NCBI GenBank assembly: GCA_009785525.1
Contig: WQWC01000017.1
Coordinates: forward strand, 1-40,311
Direction: 5' to 3'
DNA length: 40,311 nucleotides
Origin: Oscillospiraceae bacterium
GTDB lineage: Bacteria > Bacillota > Clostridia > Oscillospirales > Oscillospiraceae
Positions 1 through 7,588 of this stretch are shown here, in pieces. The notes under the pieces were generated by a model. That model saw only the letters and a program-made list of their open reading frames with translations. It made no database searches and was not told the DNA's origin. Positions within the stretch are counted from its first letter, which is position 1; the number at the start of each line of letters is the position of its first letter. The translations under genes and the position numbers were made by a program.

Positions 1-62
1 GCAAAAACTATATGATATTGGCAGCGCCACTTTGAATGTGATAAACTTTGTATGTCGTTCAC
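1..62 (-). CDS. tnpA: IS200/IS605-family transposase TnpA, N-terminal fragment (runs off window)
   Basis: The reverse strand from a GTG at 62 reads MNDIQSLSHSKWRCQYHIVF and then leaves the window. This is the start of IS200-type Y1 transposases, whose N-termini commonly read as (S)LSHTKWxCKYHIVF. The enzyme is a single-strand HUH transposase that cuts and rejoins element ends at subterminal hairpins. The start is supported by an AAAAGGAGGT ribosome binding site at 71-80 (reverse strand), 8 bases away. The catalytic HUH and tyrosine residues lie beyond the edge, so it cannot be said whether the gene is intact. The element sits downstream of the terminator of the etf operon. Confidence 0.8.
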   Translation of the reverse strand, partial: MNDIQSLSHSKWRCQYHIVF

Positions 63-67
63 GCGAC

Positions 68-131
68 AAAACCTCCTTTTGCTTTTTTGTGCGGTTGGCA
101 AACCTGCACCTATTTTAGCAAAAGGAGGTTT
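68..131 (-). promoter_or_regulatory. Long hairpin in the tnpA leader that sequesters its ribosome binding site
   Basis: A perfect 14-bp inverted repeat (GCAAAAGGAGGTTT at 118-131 and its complement at 69-82) encloses a smaller hairpin (GTGCGGTT / AACCTGCAC, about 89-109). On the transposase strand the second arm contains the AAAAGGAGG ribosome binding site, so folding would hide it. IS200 elements are known to keep tnpA translation low with such a leader stem-loop. Confidence 0.65.
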
Positions 132-157
132 CGCTTGTATCTAAAGATTTTGTCTCT

Positions 158-174
158 CACCGGCTTAGCCGGTG
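158..174. repeat. Short hairpin near the presumed IS200 left end
   Basis: CACCGGC-TTA-GCCGGTG, a 7-bp stem with a 3-base loop. It lies upstream of tnpA, where IS200/IS605 elements carry the subterminal palindrome recognised by the transposase. On the plus strand it is followed by CTTTT, so a weak terminator is the alternative reading. Confidence 0.4.
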
Positions 175-203
175 CTTTTGCTACGCTAAAGCTATGAACA
201 GAA

Positions 204-234
204 AGACCCGCCTTCTCAGGCGGGTCTCGTTTTA
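204..234 (-). terminator. Rho-independent terminator of the acd-etfB-etfA operon
   Basis: AGACCCGCC (204-212), loop TTCTCA, GGCGGGTCT (219-227): a 9-bp GC-rich perfect stem 18 bases beyond the etfA stop codon. On the minus strand it is followed by TTCTG, so the U-tract is short. AAACG on the other side suggests it may work in both directions. Confidence 0.7.
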
Positions 235-245
235 CATATCAGCTA

Positions 246-1436
246 CTAGCCCAGCGCGGCGATAATCTCCGGGATAACCTTATACAGGTCACCCACGATG
301 CCGTAGTCGGCAACTTCGAATATCGGTGCATTTTCACTTTTGTTGATCGCCACGATGTAGTCGGAGCTCTGCATCCCGGCCAGGTGCTGGATTGCGCCAG
401 AGATTCCGCAGGCGATGTACAGGCTCGGCTTAACAGTTGTGCCTGTCTGCCCGACCTGGTGCGAGTGGTCAATCCACCCAGCGTCAACCGCCGCGCGGGA
501 TGAGCCCACAACGCCGCCGAGTTTGTCAGCCAGCTCTTTAATAAGCTTAAAACCTTCCGCATTGCCAAGTCCGGCCCCGCCGGAGACGATGACGTTGGCG
601 TCAGTCAGTGAAACCATCTCTTTCATCGCCTTGACAATTTCAACAACTTCCATACGGATATCGCCCGGCTTGAACGAAACTTCGAGATCTATACGCTCGC
701 CTTTTTGACCTGCGGCACGCTCAGGCTTCTGCATAACACCGGGACGCACTGTGGACATCTGCGGGCGGTGGCTTGGGCATACGATTGTCGCCATCAGGTT
801 TCCGCCGAACGCCGGACGGGTCTGCATCAGCTTCTTATCTGATGGATCGATATCCAACTTCGTGCAGTCGGCCGTAAGGCCGGTTTCGCACTTAACGGCG
901 AGGCACGGCCCCAAGTCACGGCCTATATGCGTCGCGCCCATCAGCATGATTTCAGGTTTATGCTTCAATATCGCCTGATAGATAGCCTGAGTATACGCGT
1001 CGGTGTTGTATGTCTTGAGTTCCGGCGCATTGGCATAATAGACTTTGTCGGCGCCGTATTCGTACAGCTCATCAACAAGTCCGTCAACTTTATCACCGCA
1101 AAGCACGGCACAGACTTTGCAGCCGATTTCAGCAGCAAGTCTCTTGCCTTCACCCAGAAGTTCTATCGAAACACCCATCAACGCACCATCGCGCTGCTCT
1201 GCGAATACCCATACATCATGGTATTGCGTAATATCGACAGCGAAAGTTTTTGACCTCTCTTCAACTTTCACAATCGCGCCGAACGGGCAAAACTTCGGCT
1301 CCAGGCACTGGTTGCACATGTTACACTCAGGGCCGACGATAGCCAATTTATCTTTCACTGTAAACGCGCCCTGTGGGCAGCCTTTAATGCAGAGCTCACA
1401 ACCTTTACATTTCTCCGCAACAACTTTTATAGCCAT
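246..1436 (-). CDS. etfA: Electron transfer flavoprotein alpha subunit with N-terminal 2[4Fe-4S] ferredoxin domain
   Basis: 396 residues, longer than the usual EtfA of about 320-340 because of a ferredoxin domain at residues 1-60. Cluster ligands are C10-x2-C13-x2-C16-x3-C20-P and C38-x2-C41-x2-C44-x5-C50-P. Residues from about 65 are the ETF alpha N-terminal domain. The C-terminal third has the FAD-binding stretch [20 protein letters not shown] and [11 protein letters not shown]. It is the last gene of a three-gene operon after the acyl-CoA dehydrogenase and etfB, with 15 bases between etfB and etfA. Known relatives with fused ferredoxin include the CarE subunit of the Acetobacterium caffeyl-CoA reductase complex, where the fusion passes electrons to ferredoxin. 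That function is inferred here. Start ATG preceded by GGGAGGAAGAA. Confidence 0.93.
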   Translation of the reverse strand: MAIKVVAEKCKGCELCIKGCPQGAFTVKDKLAIVGPECNMCNQCLEPKFCPFGAIVKVEERSKTFAVDITQYHDVWVFAEQRDGALMGVSIELLGEGKRLAAEIGCKVCAVLCGDKVDGLVDELYEYGADKVYYANAPELKTYNTDAYTQAIYQAILKHKPEIMLMGATHIGRDLGPCLAVKCETGLTADCTKLDIDPSDKKLMQTRPAFGGNLMATIVCPSHRPQMSTVRPGVMQKPERAAGQKGERIDLEVSFKPGDIRMEVVEIVKAMKEMVSLTDANVIVSGGAGLGNAEGFKLIKELADKLGGVVGSSRAAVDAGWIDHSHQVGQTGTTVKPSLYIACGISGAIQHLAGMQSSDYIVAINKSENAPIFEVADYGIVGDLYKVIPEIIAALG

Positions 1437-1451
1437 ATTCTTCTTCCTCCC

Positions 1452-2249
1452 TTAATGCTCTACAAGCACATGCTTTTCGGTGAGTTTCGCGACAAGCGCC
1501 GCCGCCATTTCGGGAACTGTGCCGACGAGCATTTCCCCGGCTCCTTTAGGCGGCGGGGTGAAGCTTTTGTGAACCTGCGTCGGACTCGCGACAAGGCCGA
1601 CATCATTCGGGTCCACGTTAAGCGCTTTCTCATCCCAGATAGCGATTTCCTTTTTATACGCTTCTTCGATTTTTGAAACCGACATGTACCGGGGTGTGTT
1701 GAGTTCTTTAATAGCGGTCAGGACGCAGGGCTTTTGGATTTCAATAACCTCAAACCCGTCTTCAAGCGCACGCTCTACCACGACGGTTTTGTCTTTGATC
1801 TCGCGGATTTTCTGAACATATGTGACGGACGGAATCCCAAGCCTCTGCGCCGTTTGCGGGCCGACTTGGGCTGTGTCGCCATCAATCGCCTGGCGTCCGG
1901 CGAAGATTATGTCATAATCACCAATCTTTTTAACACCGGCCGCAAGCGTCGTGGAAGTCGCGCAAGTATCAGCGCCGCCGAACACGCGGGAAGAGAGCAG
2001 ATATGCATTATCCGCGCCCATTGCAAGGCACTCACGCAGCATATACGTGGCCTGCGGCGGACCCATCGAAACTACATCTACCGTTGTGCCTGGGTATTGA
2101 TCTTTCAGTGCCAACGCCTCTTCAAGGGCGTTCGCATCATCGGGATTCAGTATGGAGGGAACCCCCTCACGTATAAGCGTACCCGTTACAGGGTCGATTT
2201 TAACTTCGTTAGTATCCGGCACTTGTTTTGCCAATACAATAATTTTCAT
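1452..2249 (-). CDS. etfB: Electron transfer flavoprotein beta subunit
   Basis: 265 residues beginning MKIIVLAKQVPDTNEVKID, the standard EtfB opening. The open frame extends further upstream to 2345, but that stretch overlaps the dehydrogenase gene, and a GGGAGGAGAA ribosome binding site lies just before the ATG at 2249. The motif AMGADNAYLLSS followed by ADTCATSTTLA, and then DGDTAQVGPQTA, resembles the flavin site of ETFs that carry a second, bifurcating FAD. EtfB pairs with EtfA to hold FAD and move electrons to or from the acyl-CoA dehydrogenase. It lies between the dehydrogenase (13-base gap) and etfA. Family assignment is firm; the bifurcating role is an inference from motif and context. 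Confidence 0.93.
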   Translation of the reverse strand: MKIIVLAKQVPDTNEVKIDPVTGTLIREGVPSILNPDDANALEEALALKDQYPGTTVDVVSMGPPQATYMLRECLAMGADNAYLLSSRVFGGADTCATSTTLAAGVKKIGDYDIIFAGRQAIDGDTAQVGPQTAQRLGIPSVTYVQKIREIKDKTVVVERALEDGFEVIEIQKPCVLTAIKELNTPRYMSVSKIEEAYKKEIAIWDEKALNVDPNDVGLVASPTQVHKSFTPPPKGAGEMLVGTVPEMAAALVAKLTEKHVLVEH

Positions 2250-2262
2250 TTTCTTCTCCTCC

Positions 2263-3417
2263 CTACTTGCCGATAATGTTGCCGGCGATGACCATCTGCT
2301 GAACTTGGGACGTACCCTCAAAGATGGTGAAGACGCGGCAGTCACGGTAAATCCGCTCGACCTTATATTCGCTTATATAGCCATACCCGCCGTGAATCTG
2401 CACGGCTTTTGCGGCTATCTCGTTACATATCTCGGAAGCATAATATTTCGCCATTGAAGCCGCGGTGCCGGCCTCGGGACTGTTCATGTCTTTTAATTCC
2501 GCCGCCCTGTATACAAGCTCTTTCGCCGCTTGCAATTTTGTCGCCATATCTGCTATCATAAAGCTTATCGCTTGGAAGTCGGCAATTCTCTGGCCGAACT
2601 GCTTACGCTCCTTGGCGTATTTAATCGCCTCGTCAAGCGCGCCCTGCGCCACACCGATACTTGTCGCGGCCACACCGATACGCCCGATGTCAAGCGTTTT
2701 CATCGCGTTCTGGAACCCGCGGTTCTCTTCGCCCAGCAGATCATCTTTGTGAACTCTTACGTCTTCAAGGATGATGTCAGAAGTCGGGCAGCCTTTGATG
2801 CCCATCTTGTGTTCTGCTTTGCCGCAGGATACGCCCGGCAGCTTCATATCAACTATGAAAGCAGAGATGCCGCGTGACCTGCCCCTGTTCTTTTCACTGA
2901 GGTCGGTTTTGGCGTAAACTATCGCCCAATCAGCCACTGGGGCTGTGGTGATAAAAGTCTTACGGCCGTTCAGTACATAATAGTCACCATCGCGGATTGC
3001 TGTTGTGACTGTTCCGCCCGCGTCTGAACCGGCGCCCGGCTCAGTCAGTGCAAAAGCCATGATCTTCTCCCCGGTCGCTACCGGTTTTAAGTATTTCTGA
3101 AGCTGCTCCTCAGTTCCGGACAGCATCAAAGGTCCGCCGCCCAGTGAGTTCGGCGCGGATACCCAAATGTCTGTCACCGCGCTGGCCCGGCCAAGCTCTT
3201 CAAGAACAATTACATATGAGATGTAATCAGAGCCTTGTCCGCCGTATTCCTTCGGCGTTTTGATACCGAAAAACCCAGCTTTACCCATCTTGTCCAGCAA
3301 CTCCTGCGGATAATTGCCGGACTCTTCAATCTCGTCAAGTATGGCGTTGGTCAGCTCGGTCTCAGCGAAGTCGCGAGCAAGCTTCCTGACAAGATTATGC
3401 CTTTCTGAAAAAACCAT
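2263..3417 (-). CDS. Acyl-CoA dehydrogenase (short-chain, butyryl-CoA dehydrogenase-like)
   Basis: 384 residues, full length for the family. It has the flavin/substrate signature ALTEPGAGSDAG (around residues 120-135), the QIHGGYGY motif and IFEGTSQVQQ near the C-terminus. The glutamate there is residue 367, the position of the catalytic base in classical butyryl/medium-chain enzymes. It oxidises an acyl-CoA or, driven in reverse by the Etf pair, reduces an enoyl-CoA. First gene of the operon with etfB and etfA. No thiolase, crotonase or CoA-transferase is in the window, so the acyl chain cannot be named; butyryl-, propionyl- and aryl-acrylyl-CoA are all possible. Start ATG at 3417 has a TAGGAGGAGT ribosome binding site. 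Confidence 0.92.
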   Translation of the reverse strand: MVFSERHNLVRKLARDFAETELTNAILDEIEESGNYPQELLDKMGKAGFFGIKTPKEYGGQGSDYISYVIVLEELGRASAVTDIWVSAPNSLGGGPLMLSGTEEQLQKYLKPVATGEKIMAFALTEPGAGSDAGGTVTTAIRDGDYYVLNGRKTFITTAPVADWAIVYAKTDLSEKNRGRSRGISAFIVDMKLPGVSCGKAEHKMGIKGCPTSDIILEDVRVHKDDLLGEENRGFQNAMKTLDIGRIGVAATSIGVAQGALDEAIKYAKERKQFGQRIADFQAISFMIADMATKLQAAKELVYRAAELKDMNSPEAGTAASMAKYYASEICNEIAAKAVQIHGGYGYISEYKVERIYRDCRVFTIFEGTSQVQQMVIAGNIIGK

Positions 3418-3542
3418 TCTACTCCTCCTAGTGTAAGCCCGTACGGCTATTATTATATAAATGCAGCCATCTGCAAATATTCATACAGTACTATTATAAA
3501 GGATTCATAAAATTATTGTATTATTTTGTTTAATACTTTTTC

Positions 3543-3571
3543 TTGAAAATGTTCATGTTTTATGCTAAAAT
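3543..3571 (+). promoter_or_regulatory. Sigma-A promoter upstream of the P-loop kinase gene
   Basis: TTGAAA at 3543-3548, 17-base spacer, TAAAAT at 3566-3571, with an upstream TGC giving an extended -10. It lies in the 275-bp AT-rich region between the divergent acyl-CoA dehydrogenase and kinase genes. On the minus strand a TATAAT (complement of 3493-3498) could be the -10 for the etf operon, but no good -35 goes with it. Confidence 0.7.
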
Positions 3572-3692
3572 AGGTAGAAATATATACGCATTCCTGCGCA
3601 CCTTTCCTGATATAGCGCTATTTACCATTGGAGTGTGTGAGTAATTTCGACAGTTAAGCTGGCAGTAAATTTATATTAGGCGGTGCGCTTTA

Positions 3693-4205
3693 TTGAAAAA
3701 TACCTTGATTATAGTATCCGGCATGGCAGCAACAGGCAAAACAAGATTTGCTGAATGGCTGTCGCAAAAGATACGCGTACCATTGCTTTCTCTTGATGAG
3801 TTATGGGAAAAAGTTGAAACCACTATGATTCCATTCACTCAATATTGGATTAAATGCGATGATTTTATGAAGCATTCTTCTCCGTTAATAATTGAGTTTG
3901 GGTTTTGGGACGAACAGAAATCAATTATAAATGATTTAGTTGAAAAGTATTCGTACCAAGTCATCAACGTCCATTTTTGCGCTTCGATGGAGGAGGCACA
4001 TCGCCGTTTTAATTTTAGAAGAGAACATGATATGGGCGGTTTAAAGCCACAAATTACTTTGGAACAGTATTTACAAATAGTAAAACAATCGAAGGATTTC
4101 CAATTCGGAGATTGTGTTATCCGTGTTGATACTACAGATTTTTCAAAGGTTTCATATGATGATATAGCTAAACATATACAGCAGTTCGTTGTGGGTGCAG
4201 TATAA
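3693..4205 (+). CDS. Small P-loop (AAA/kinase-like) protein of unknown substrate
   Basis: 170 residues. A Walker A motif GMAATGKT at residues 10-17 follows a beta-strand (LIIVSG), and a possible Walker B-like segment LIIEFGFWD lies near residue 68. The size and layout match small nucleoside or antibiotic kinases such as the chloramphenicol phosphotransferase/zeta-like and adenylylsulfate kinase-like families, which phosphorylate a small molecule or peptide-linked substrate with ATP. The start is TTG, preceded by AGGCGG with a 9-base gap; no in-frame ATG fits before the Walker motif. Its DNA is AT-richer than the flanks, which may mean transfer. It is followed, 36 bases later, by a flavodoxin-like gene. 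Substrate not assignable. Confidence 0.75.
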   Translation: MKNTLIIVSGMAATGKTRFAEWLSQKIRVPLLSLDELWEKVETTMIPFTQYWIKCDDFMKHSSPLIIEFGFWDEQKSIINDLVEKYSYQVINVHFCASMEEAHRRFNFRREHDMGGLKPQITLEQYLQIVKQSKDFQFGDCVIRVDTTDFSKVSYDDIAKHIQQFVVGAV

Positions 4206-4241
4206 GCATTATCTACAGAAATAAACAACAGGAGTAACCCC

Positions 4242-4712
4242 ATGAATACACTAATCCTCTACGCCACAAAGCATGGGGCCGTGCGTGAAATCGCGGGTCG
4301 TATCGCGGACAGCATCGGCGGCGCGGTGCTACATGACTTGAAACAGGGCGGCTCTCCTTCCCTCGCTGGATTTGACTGCGTTATCATCGGCAGTTCCCTA
4401 TACGCCGAGTCAATCCGCAAAGAAGCGAAGGCGTTTCTCGCGAAAAACGCGGATGCTTTGCGAGAGAAAAAGCTTGGGTTGTTCTTATCCGGAATGCTCC
4501 CGGATGAAGCAGAAAAATGCTTTGACAACAATTTCCGAAAGGATATCCTGCAATCGGCAAACGCAGCGAGTTTTCTGGGCGGGATCTTCGACCCGCAAAA
4601 AGCAGGTGCATTTGGGCGGATTCTTATGAAAGCCGCTACCAAGCAATCAGGCTACATAGACACCATCAGCGATGAAAAAATTGCGCAATTCGCCGTGACT
4701 ATGAAAACATGA
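4242..4712 (+). CDS. Flavodoxin-domain protein (HemG/flavodoxin_5-like)
   Basis: 156 residues. The N-terminus MNTLILYATKHGAVREIA is the FMN phosphate-binding loop of flavodoxins (TxxGxxxxxA). FDCVIIGSSLYAESIRKEAKAFL matches the second flavin loop as in flavodoxin-like protoporphyrinogen oxidases (HemG) and related menaquinone-dependent proteins. It probably carries electrons through bound FMN in the cytoplasm; a haem role is not supported by neighbours. Ribosome binding site AGGAG lies 9 bases upstream. Its stop overlaps, as ATGA, an ATG at 4709 that is in frame with the following regulator, so the two are probably co-transcribed. Confidence 0.82.
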   Translation: MNTLILYATKHGAVREIAGRIADSIGGAVLHDLKQGGSPSLAGFDCVIIGSSLYAESIRKEAKAFLAKNADALREKKLGLFLSGMLPDEAEKCFDNNFRKDILQSANAASFLGGIFDPQKAGAFGRILMKAATKQSGYIDTISDEKIAQFAVTMKT

Positions 4713-4765
4713 CTCCCGTATACGCTTCGTTTATATACTTACAAGAGAAAAAGGACGGAAAATCC

Positions 4766-5530
4766 ATGAGTTCAACGCTTTTTGACTATGAATGGCAATT
4801 TCTTATTCAAATGTCCACACGTATTAATTATTGCGACAACTATTCTGAGACGTGCGGCACGTTCTTGCAGCAGATACGCACGCTGATACCGTTCCACACC
4901 GGGGTGATATTCCAAACAGGCAGAGAAAATGGGCATGTCATCCTTGACAACCCGATTTCGACAGAGCCGCTTAATGACAGCTCGGATCATGCCTTTTTTA
5001 CTGACGGCGAATATCCGCACTGGGATGAGTTTATCATGCTGCCGTATAGCTCCGTTTTCCGCCAGTCAGACATCATACCGCCCGGGAAGTGGGAGAAAAC
5101 GAGGGTGTATCGTGATGTGTGGCAGCCTAAAGATATATTCTGGGGGCTGTTCATATCGCTGGTGCATAAAGACGTGCCGCTGGCCATCCTTGGCATATTG
5201 CGGGACAAAGACGATAGCGATTTTTCGGCGCGGGATATATACATTATGAACACGCTGAAAGACCCGCTGGAACGCAAGTATTTCAGTCTTTTGCGAGCGC
5301 GCGGGAGCGATGGGCCGTTCAGCGCTGACAGGGTGCTGAAAGCCTCTGCAAATTACGGACTTACAAAAAGGGAGACTGAAATCGTTTCGCTCGTCTGCAC
5401 TGGAAAGAGTAGTGATGAAATGTGCTAGCTTCTCTACATCACCCACGCGACGTTGAGTAAGCATCTGTCGAATATTTACGCCAAAACAAAGGTAAAAAAC
5501 AGGACTCAGCTATTTGCGTTATTTCAATAA
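4766..5530 (+). pseudogene. LuxR-family transcriptional regulator interrupted by an in-frame TAG
   Basis: The N-terminal ~190 residues look like a GAF/sensor-type region. The C-terminus begins a LuxR/NarL helix-turn-helix (LTKRETEIVSLVCTGKSSDEMC) that stops at TAG 5426-5428. Reading on in the same frame gives 33 more codons (LLYITHATLSKHLSNIYAKT, then KVKNRTQLFALFQ) to TAA at 5528-5530. These are exactly the missing half of the LuxR domain (recognition helix and dimer helix). One base change (for example CAG or TGG to TAG) therefore explains the break. Without it the product ends before the recognition helix and should not bind DNA. Start: ATG 4766 with AAAAAGGA upstream is preferred; ATG 4709, which overlaps the flavodoxin stop, is in frame and possible. 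Confidence 0.8.
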
Positions 5531-5545
5531 ACTTCTCCATCGCAA

Positions 5546-5593
5546 GTAGGGGCGATTATCAATCGCCCGCGGACGGCTAATAGCCGCCCCTAC
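5546..5593. repeat. Intergenic palindromic repeat, copy A (48 bp)
   Basis: Begins GTAGGGGCG and ends CGCCCCTAC. Inside are two short palindromes: GGGCGATTATCAATCGCCC and a GGACGGCTAATAGCCGCCC-like unit. Shortest of five related copies in this window; lies between the broken LuxR gene and the envelope-protein operon. Confidence 0.8.
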
Positions 5594-5653
5594 AAAAGGT
5601 AAATCCAAACAGGGCGGTTAAAATCTATGAAACGGATTCAGGAGGTGTGTACT

Positions 5654-6832
5654 GTGCGTGTCAGAATGAAGAGACTTATATCGGCGCTTGTGTCATTGGC
5701 TATCGTGATTGGCCTGTCGTGGGCGCTGCTGCCTGTTTCTCGCGCCGCTGTGATTCCGTATTTCATATCGGTTAACGATAATATACTTCCGTTTAACGAC
5801 AGTACGATGCCTTTACGTATAAATGATGTTTATTTTATCCCACACAATGTGCTGGCCGATGTCGGCGTGCATTACGTCGCGGTCGTATCGGCAGAACAGT
5901 TGCATCTCTACAGGGGGGCAACACGATCCGTTGAGTTTGATATAACACAGGGGGTCACGATAGATCAGGACGGTACTATGCGAGGGTGGCCCGCGGCCCG
6001 CATGATAGGTAACAGATTCTATGTGCCGCTCAGAGAAGTCGCTAACTTTTTCGGCCTGACTTATGAAATCTTGCCGATCATCCAGGGCATTACTCCCCAT
6101 GATACCAACGTCTCAATAATAAGGATCCAGCCAGATCTGCTGCTTAACGGCCCGTCGTTTGTGGGCATTCACAGAGACTCCCTGATCGATACCTACAGAA
6201 GGCATTTTGGTATACAACCACCGCCCCGTCCGCCGGATTTGCCGGAGCCTACACTGCCGGATATCGTGGAAATTCCGCCGGATTTCAGCGACGTTATTAT
6301 ATATTTGAGCTTTTTTGACTTATCTGCCGGAGGATTGGCGGATATACTTGACCTGTTCGGCAGTCCGCCGGCTGTGATTGGCTACAGAGCCGTATTTTTT
6401 GCAAGCGCCGCCGACATCGCCGAAAATCCGGGGCTTATCAGACGGATATTTGGTAGCGGACACAGTCTTGGAATTCACCTGGTTGACGGCACATATGAGG
6501 AATATCTTGAAACATCCGCCCTGCTTCTTGAGGCGGCAAGGATGAGATCTGTTCTCATCTTGGCGGAACCTGACAACGAAACCGCCATAGATATGGCACA
6601 AGAACACGGGCTTGTGCTCTGGAACACGGCACAGCGTTTCGGCGAATACGATACCGGGGATAGGGTTACAAACGCTGTGTCAACAGACAGCGGCGCCCGC
6701 CAGAACTTGAAATTCAATGCTTCTGAGAATACTGCGGAAATCTTGCCCGGCGTTATTGCGTTTTTACGGACGAACAATTACACAGTGCGAAGAATTACAG
6801 AGACTGTTTTGCCTATACGGCAGGGGGAATGA
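5654..6832 (+). CDS. Exported protein: copper-amine-oxidase-like N-terminal domain plus degenerate polysaccharide deacetylase (NodB) fold
   Basis: 392 residues from GTG 5654, which has a perfect AGGAGGT 7 bases upstream. An in-frame ATG at 5627 lacks one. A signal peptide or anchor (MKRLISALVSLAIVIGLSWA) is followed by a copper-amine-oxidase N-terminal-like domain at about 35-145 (MPLRINDVYFIP, later NRFYVPLREVANFFG), a common wall or matrix-binding module in Firmicutes. A proline-rich linker (about 188-210) leads to a NodB-like region: AVFFAS at about 246, ENPGLIRRIF, GHSLGIHLVDG at about 270. The metal-binding motifs are lost: the usual TFDDGP strand reads LSFFDLS, and the usual HxxxH reads HLVDG. 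It is probably a non-catalytic, carbohydrate-binding or structural relative. First gene of a run with a GlmU-like enzyme and a methyltransferase. Confidence 0.72.
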   Translation: MRVRMKRLISALVSLAIVIGLSWALLPVSRAAVIPYFISVNDNILPFNDSTMPLRINDVYFIPHNVLADVGVHYVAVVSAEQLHLYRGATRSVEFDITQGVTIDQDGTMRGWPAARMIGNRFYVPLREVANFFGLTYEILPIIQGITPHDTNVSIIRIQPDLLLNGPSFVGIHRDSLIDTYRRHFGIQPPPRPPDLPEPTLPDIVEIPPDFSDVIIYLSFFDLSAGGLADILDLFGSPPAVIGYRAVFFASAADIAENPGLIRRIFGSGHSLGIHLVDGTYEEYLETSALLLEAARMRSVLILAEPDNETAIDMAQEHGLVLWNTAQRFGEYDTGDRVTNAVSTDSGARQNLKFNASENTAEILPGVIAFLRTNNYTVRRITETVLPIRQGE

Positions 6833-6838
6833 TTTATC

Positions 6839-7588
6839 ATGGAAACAATGCTCAAAGCCGTGGTGCTGGCCGCGGGAAAAGGAACGCGTTTAAACTCGGC
6901 AGAAGAAGATGTACCAAAAGTTATGCGAAAAATCCACAACAGACCGATGTTGTGGTATGTGCTGCGAGAGCTTGCGTTTATCGATCAAAAAGATACGATT
7001 ATCGTCGCCGGGTATAAGCGAGAAAAGGTCATAGACTATTTTCCGGGCTACATGTTCGCAATTCAAACAGAACAGCTGGGTACAGGCCACGCGGTGATGG
7101 CGGCTTCGACTGAGCTTGCATCGTTCGACGGAGCGGTATTGGTCTGTTACGGAGATATGCCCGCGTTGAAGCGAGAGACCTACGAGGCGCTTGTGAACAC
7201 GCATTTCACGGAAGATAACGACTGTACGCTGCTCACCGGTAGTTCAAACAGCCCGCTTCCGTACGGTAGAGTTGTGCGCGATGAGGACGGAAGATTTAAA
7301 GAAGTGGTGGAGCAGCGCGACTGTACTCCGGCACAGCTTGAAATCAAAGAACTCAACAGCGGCGTCTATGTGTTTCGCTCACAGCTGCTTTTGGAGTCAC
7401 TAAAAAATTTAAAGAGCGACAATTCCCAGGGGGAGTATTATCTAACGGACGTCCCAGCAATCATGCGAGAACGCGGCGAGAGGGTCGGAATCCTAAAGCG
7501 GGAACTTGGGGATGAAATAATCGGCGTCAATACAGTGGAAGAGTTGCGGCAGGTTGAGAGGATATTGCGGGAGTCGCGTGAACTATGA
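6839..7588 (+). CDS. Single-domain GlmU-like UDP-GlcNAc pyrophosphorylase / sugar nucleotidyltransferase
   Basis: 249 residues. LAAGKGTR at residues 10-17 is the nucleotide-binding signature. Then come PKVMRKIHNRPML, TEQLGTGHAV (uracil-site loop of GlmU), CYGDMPAL (metal-binding aspartate), YGRVVRD and ELNSGVYVF. Together these match the GlmU uridylyltransferase domain, which makes UDP-N-acetylglucosamine from GlcNAc-1-phosphate and UTP. The left-handed beta-helix acetyltransferase domain of full GlmU (about 200 more residues) is absent, so either the enzyme is a specialised paralogue or acetylation is done elsewhere. Ribosome binding site AGGGGG sits 7-9 bases before the ATG, 6 bases after the envelope-protein stop. 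Next gene overlaps by ATGA. Confidence 0.85.
   Translation: METMLKAVVLAAGKGTRLNSAEEDVPKVMRKIHNRPMLWYVLRELAFIDQKDTIIVAGYKREKVIDYFPGYMFAIQTEQLGTGHAVMAASTELASFDGAVLVCYGDMPALKRETYEALVNTHFTEDNDCTLLTGSSNSPLPYGRVVRDEDGRFKEVVEQRDCTPAQLEIKELNSGVYVFRSQLLLESLKNLKSDNSQGEYYLTDVPAIMRERGERVGILKRELGDEIIGVNTVEELRQVERILRESREL

Noticed and set aside
1734-2276. 180-codon open frame on the plus strand opposite etfB
   Set aside because: Shadow of the conserved etfB frame; no binding site and an arginine/cysteine-rich unlikely composition.
2250-2345. Upstream extension of the etfB frame
   Set aside because: It overlaps the end of the acyl-CoA dehydrogenase gene, and the ATG at 2249 has a strong binding site and the conserved N-terminus.
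5426-5428. Pyrrolysine or general amber recoding at the LuxR TAG
   Set aside because: Several ordinary genes here end in TAG with nothing coding beyond, and no pyl gene or pyl-dependent methyltransferase is in the window. A point mutation or sequence error is simpler.
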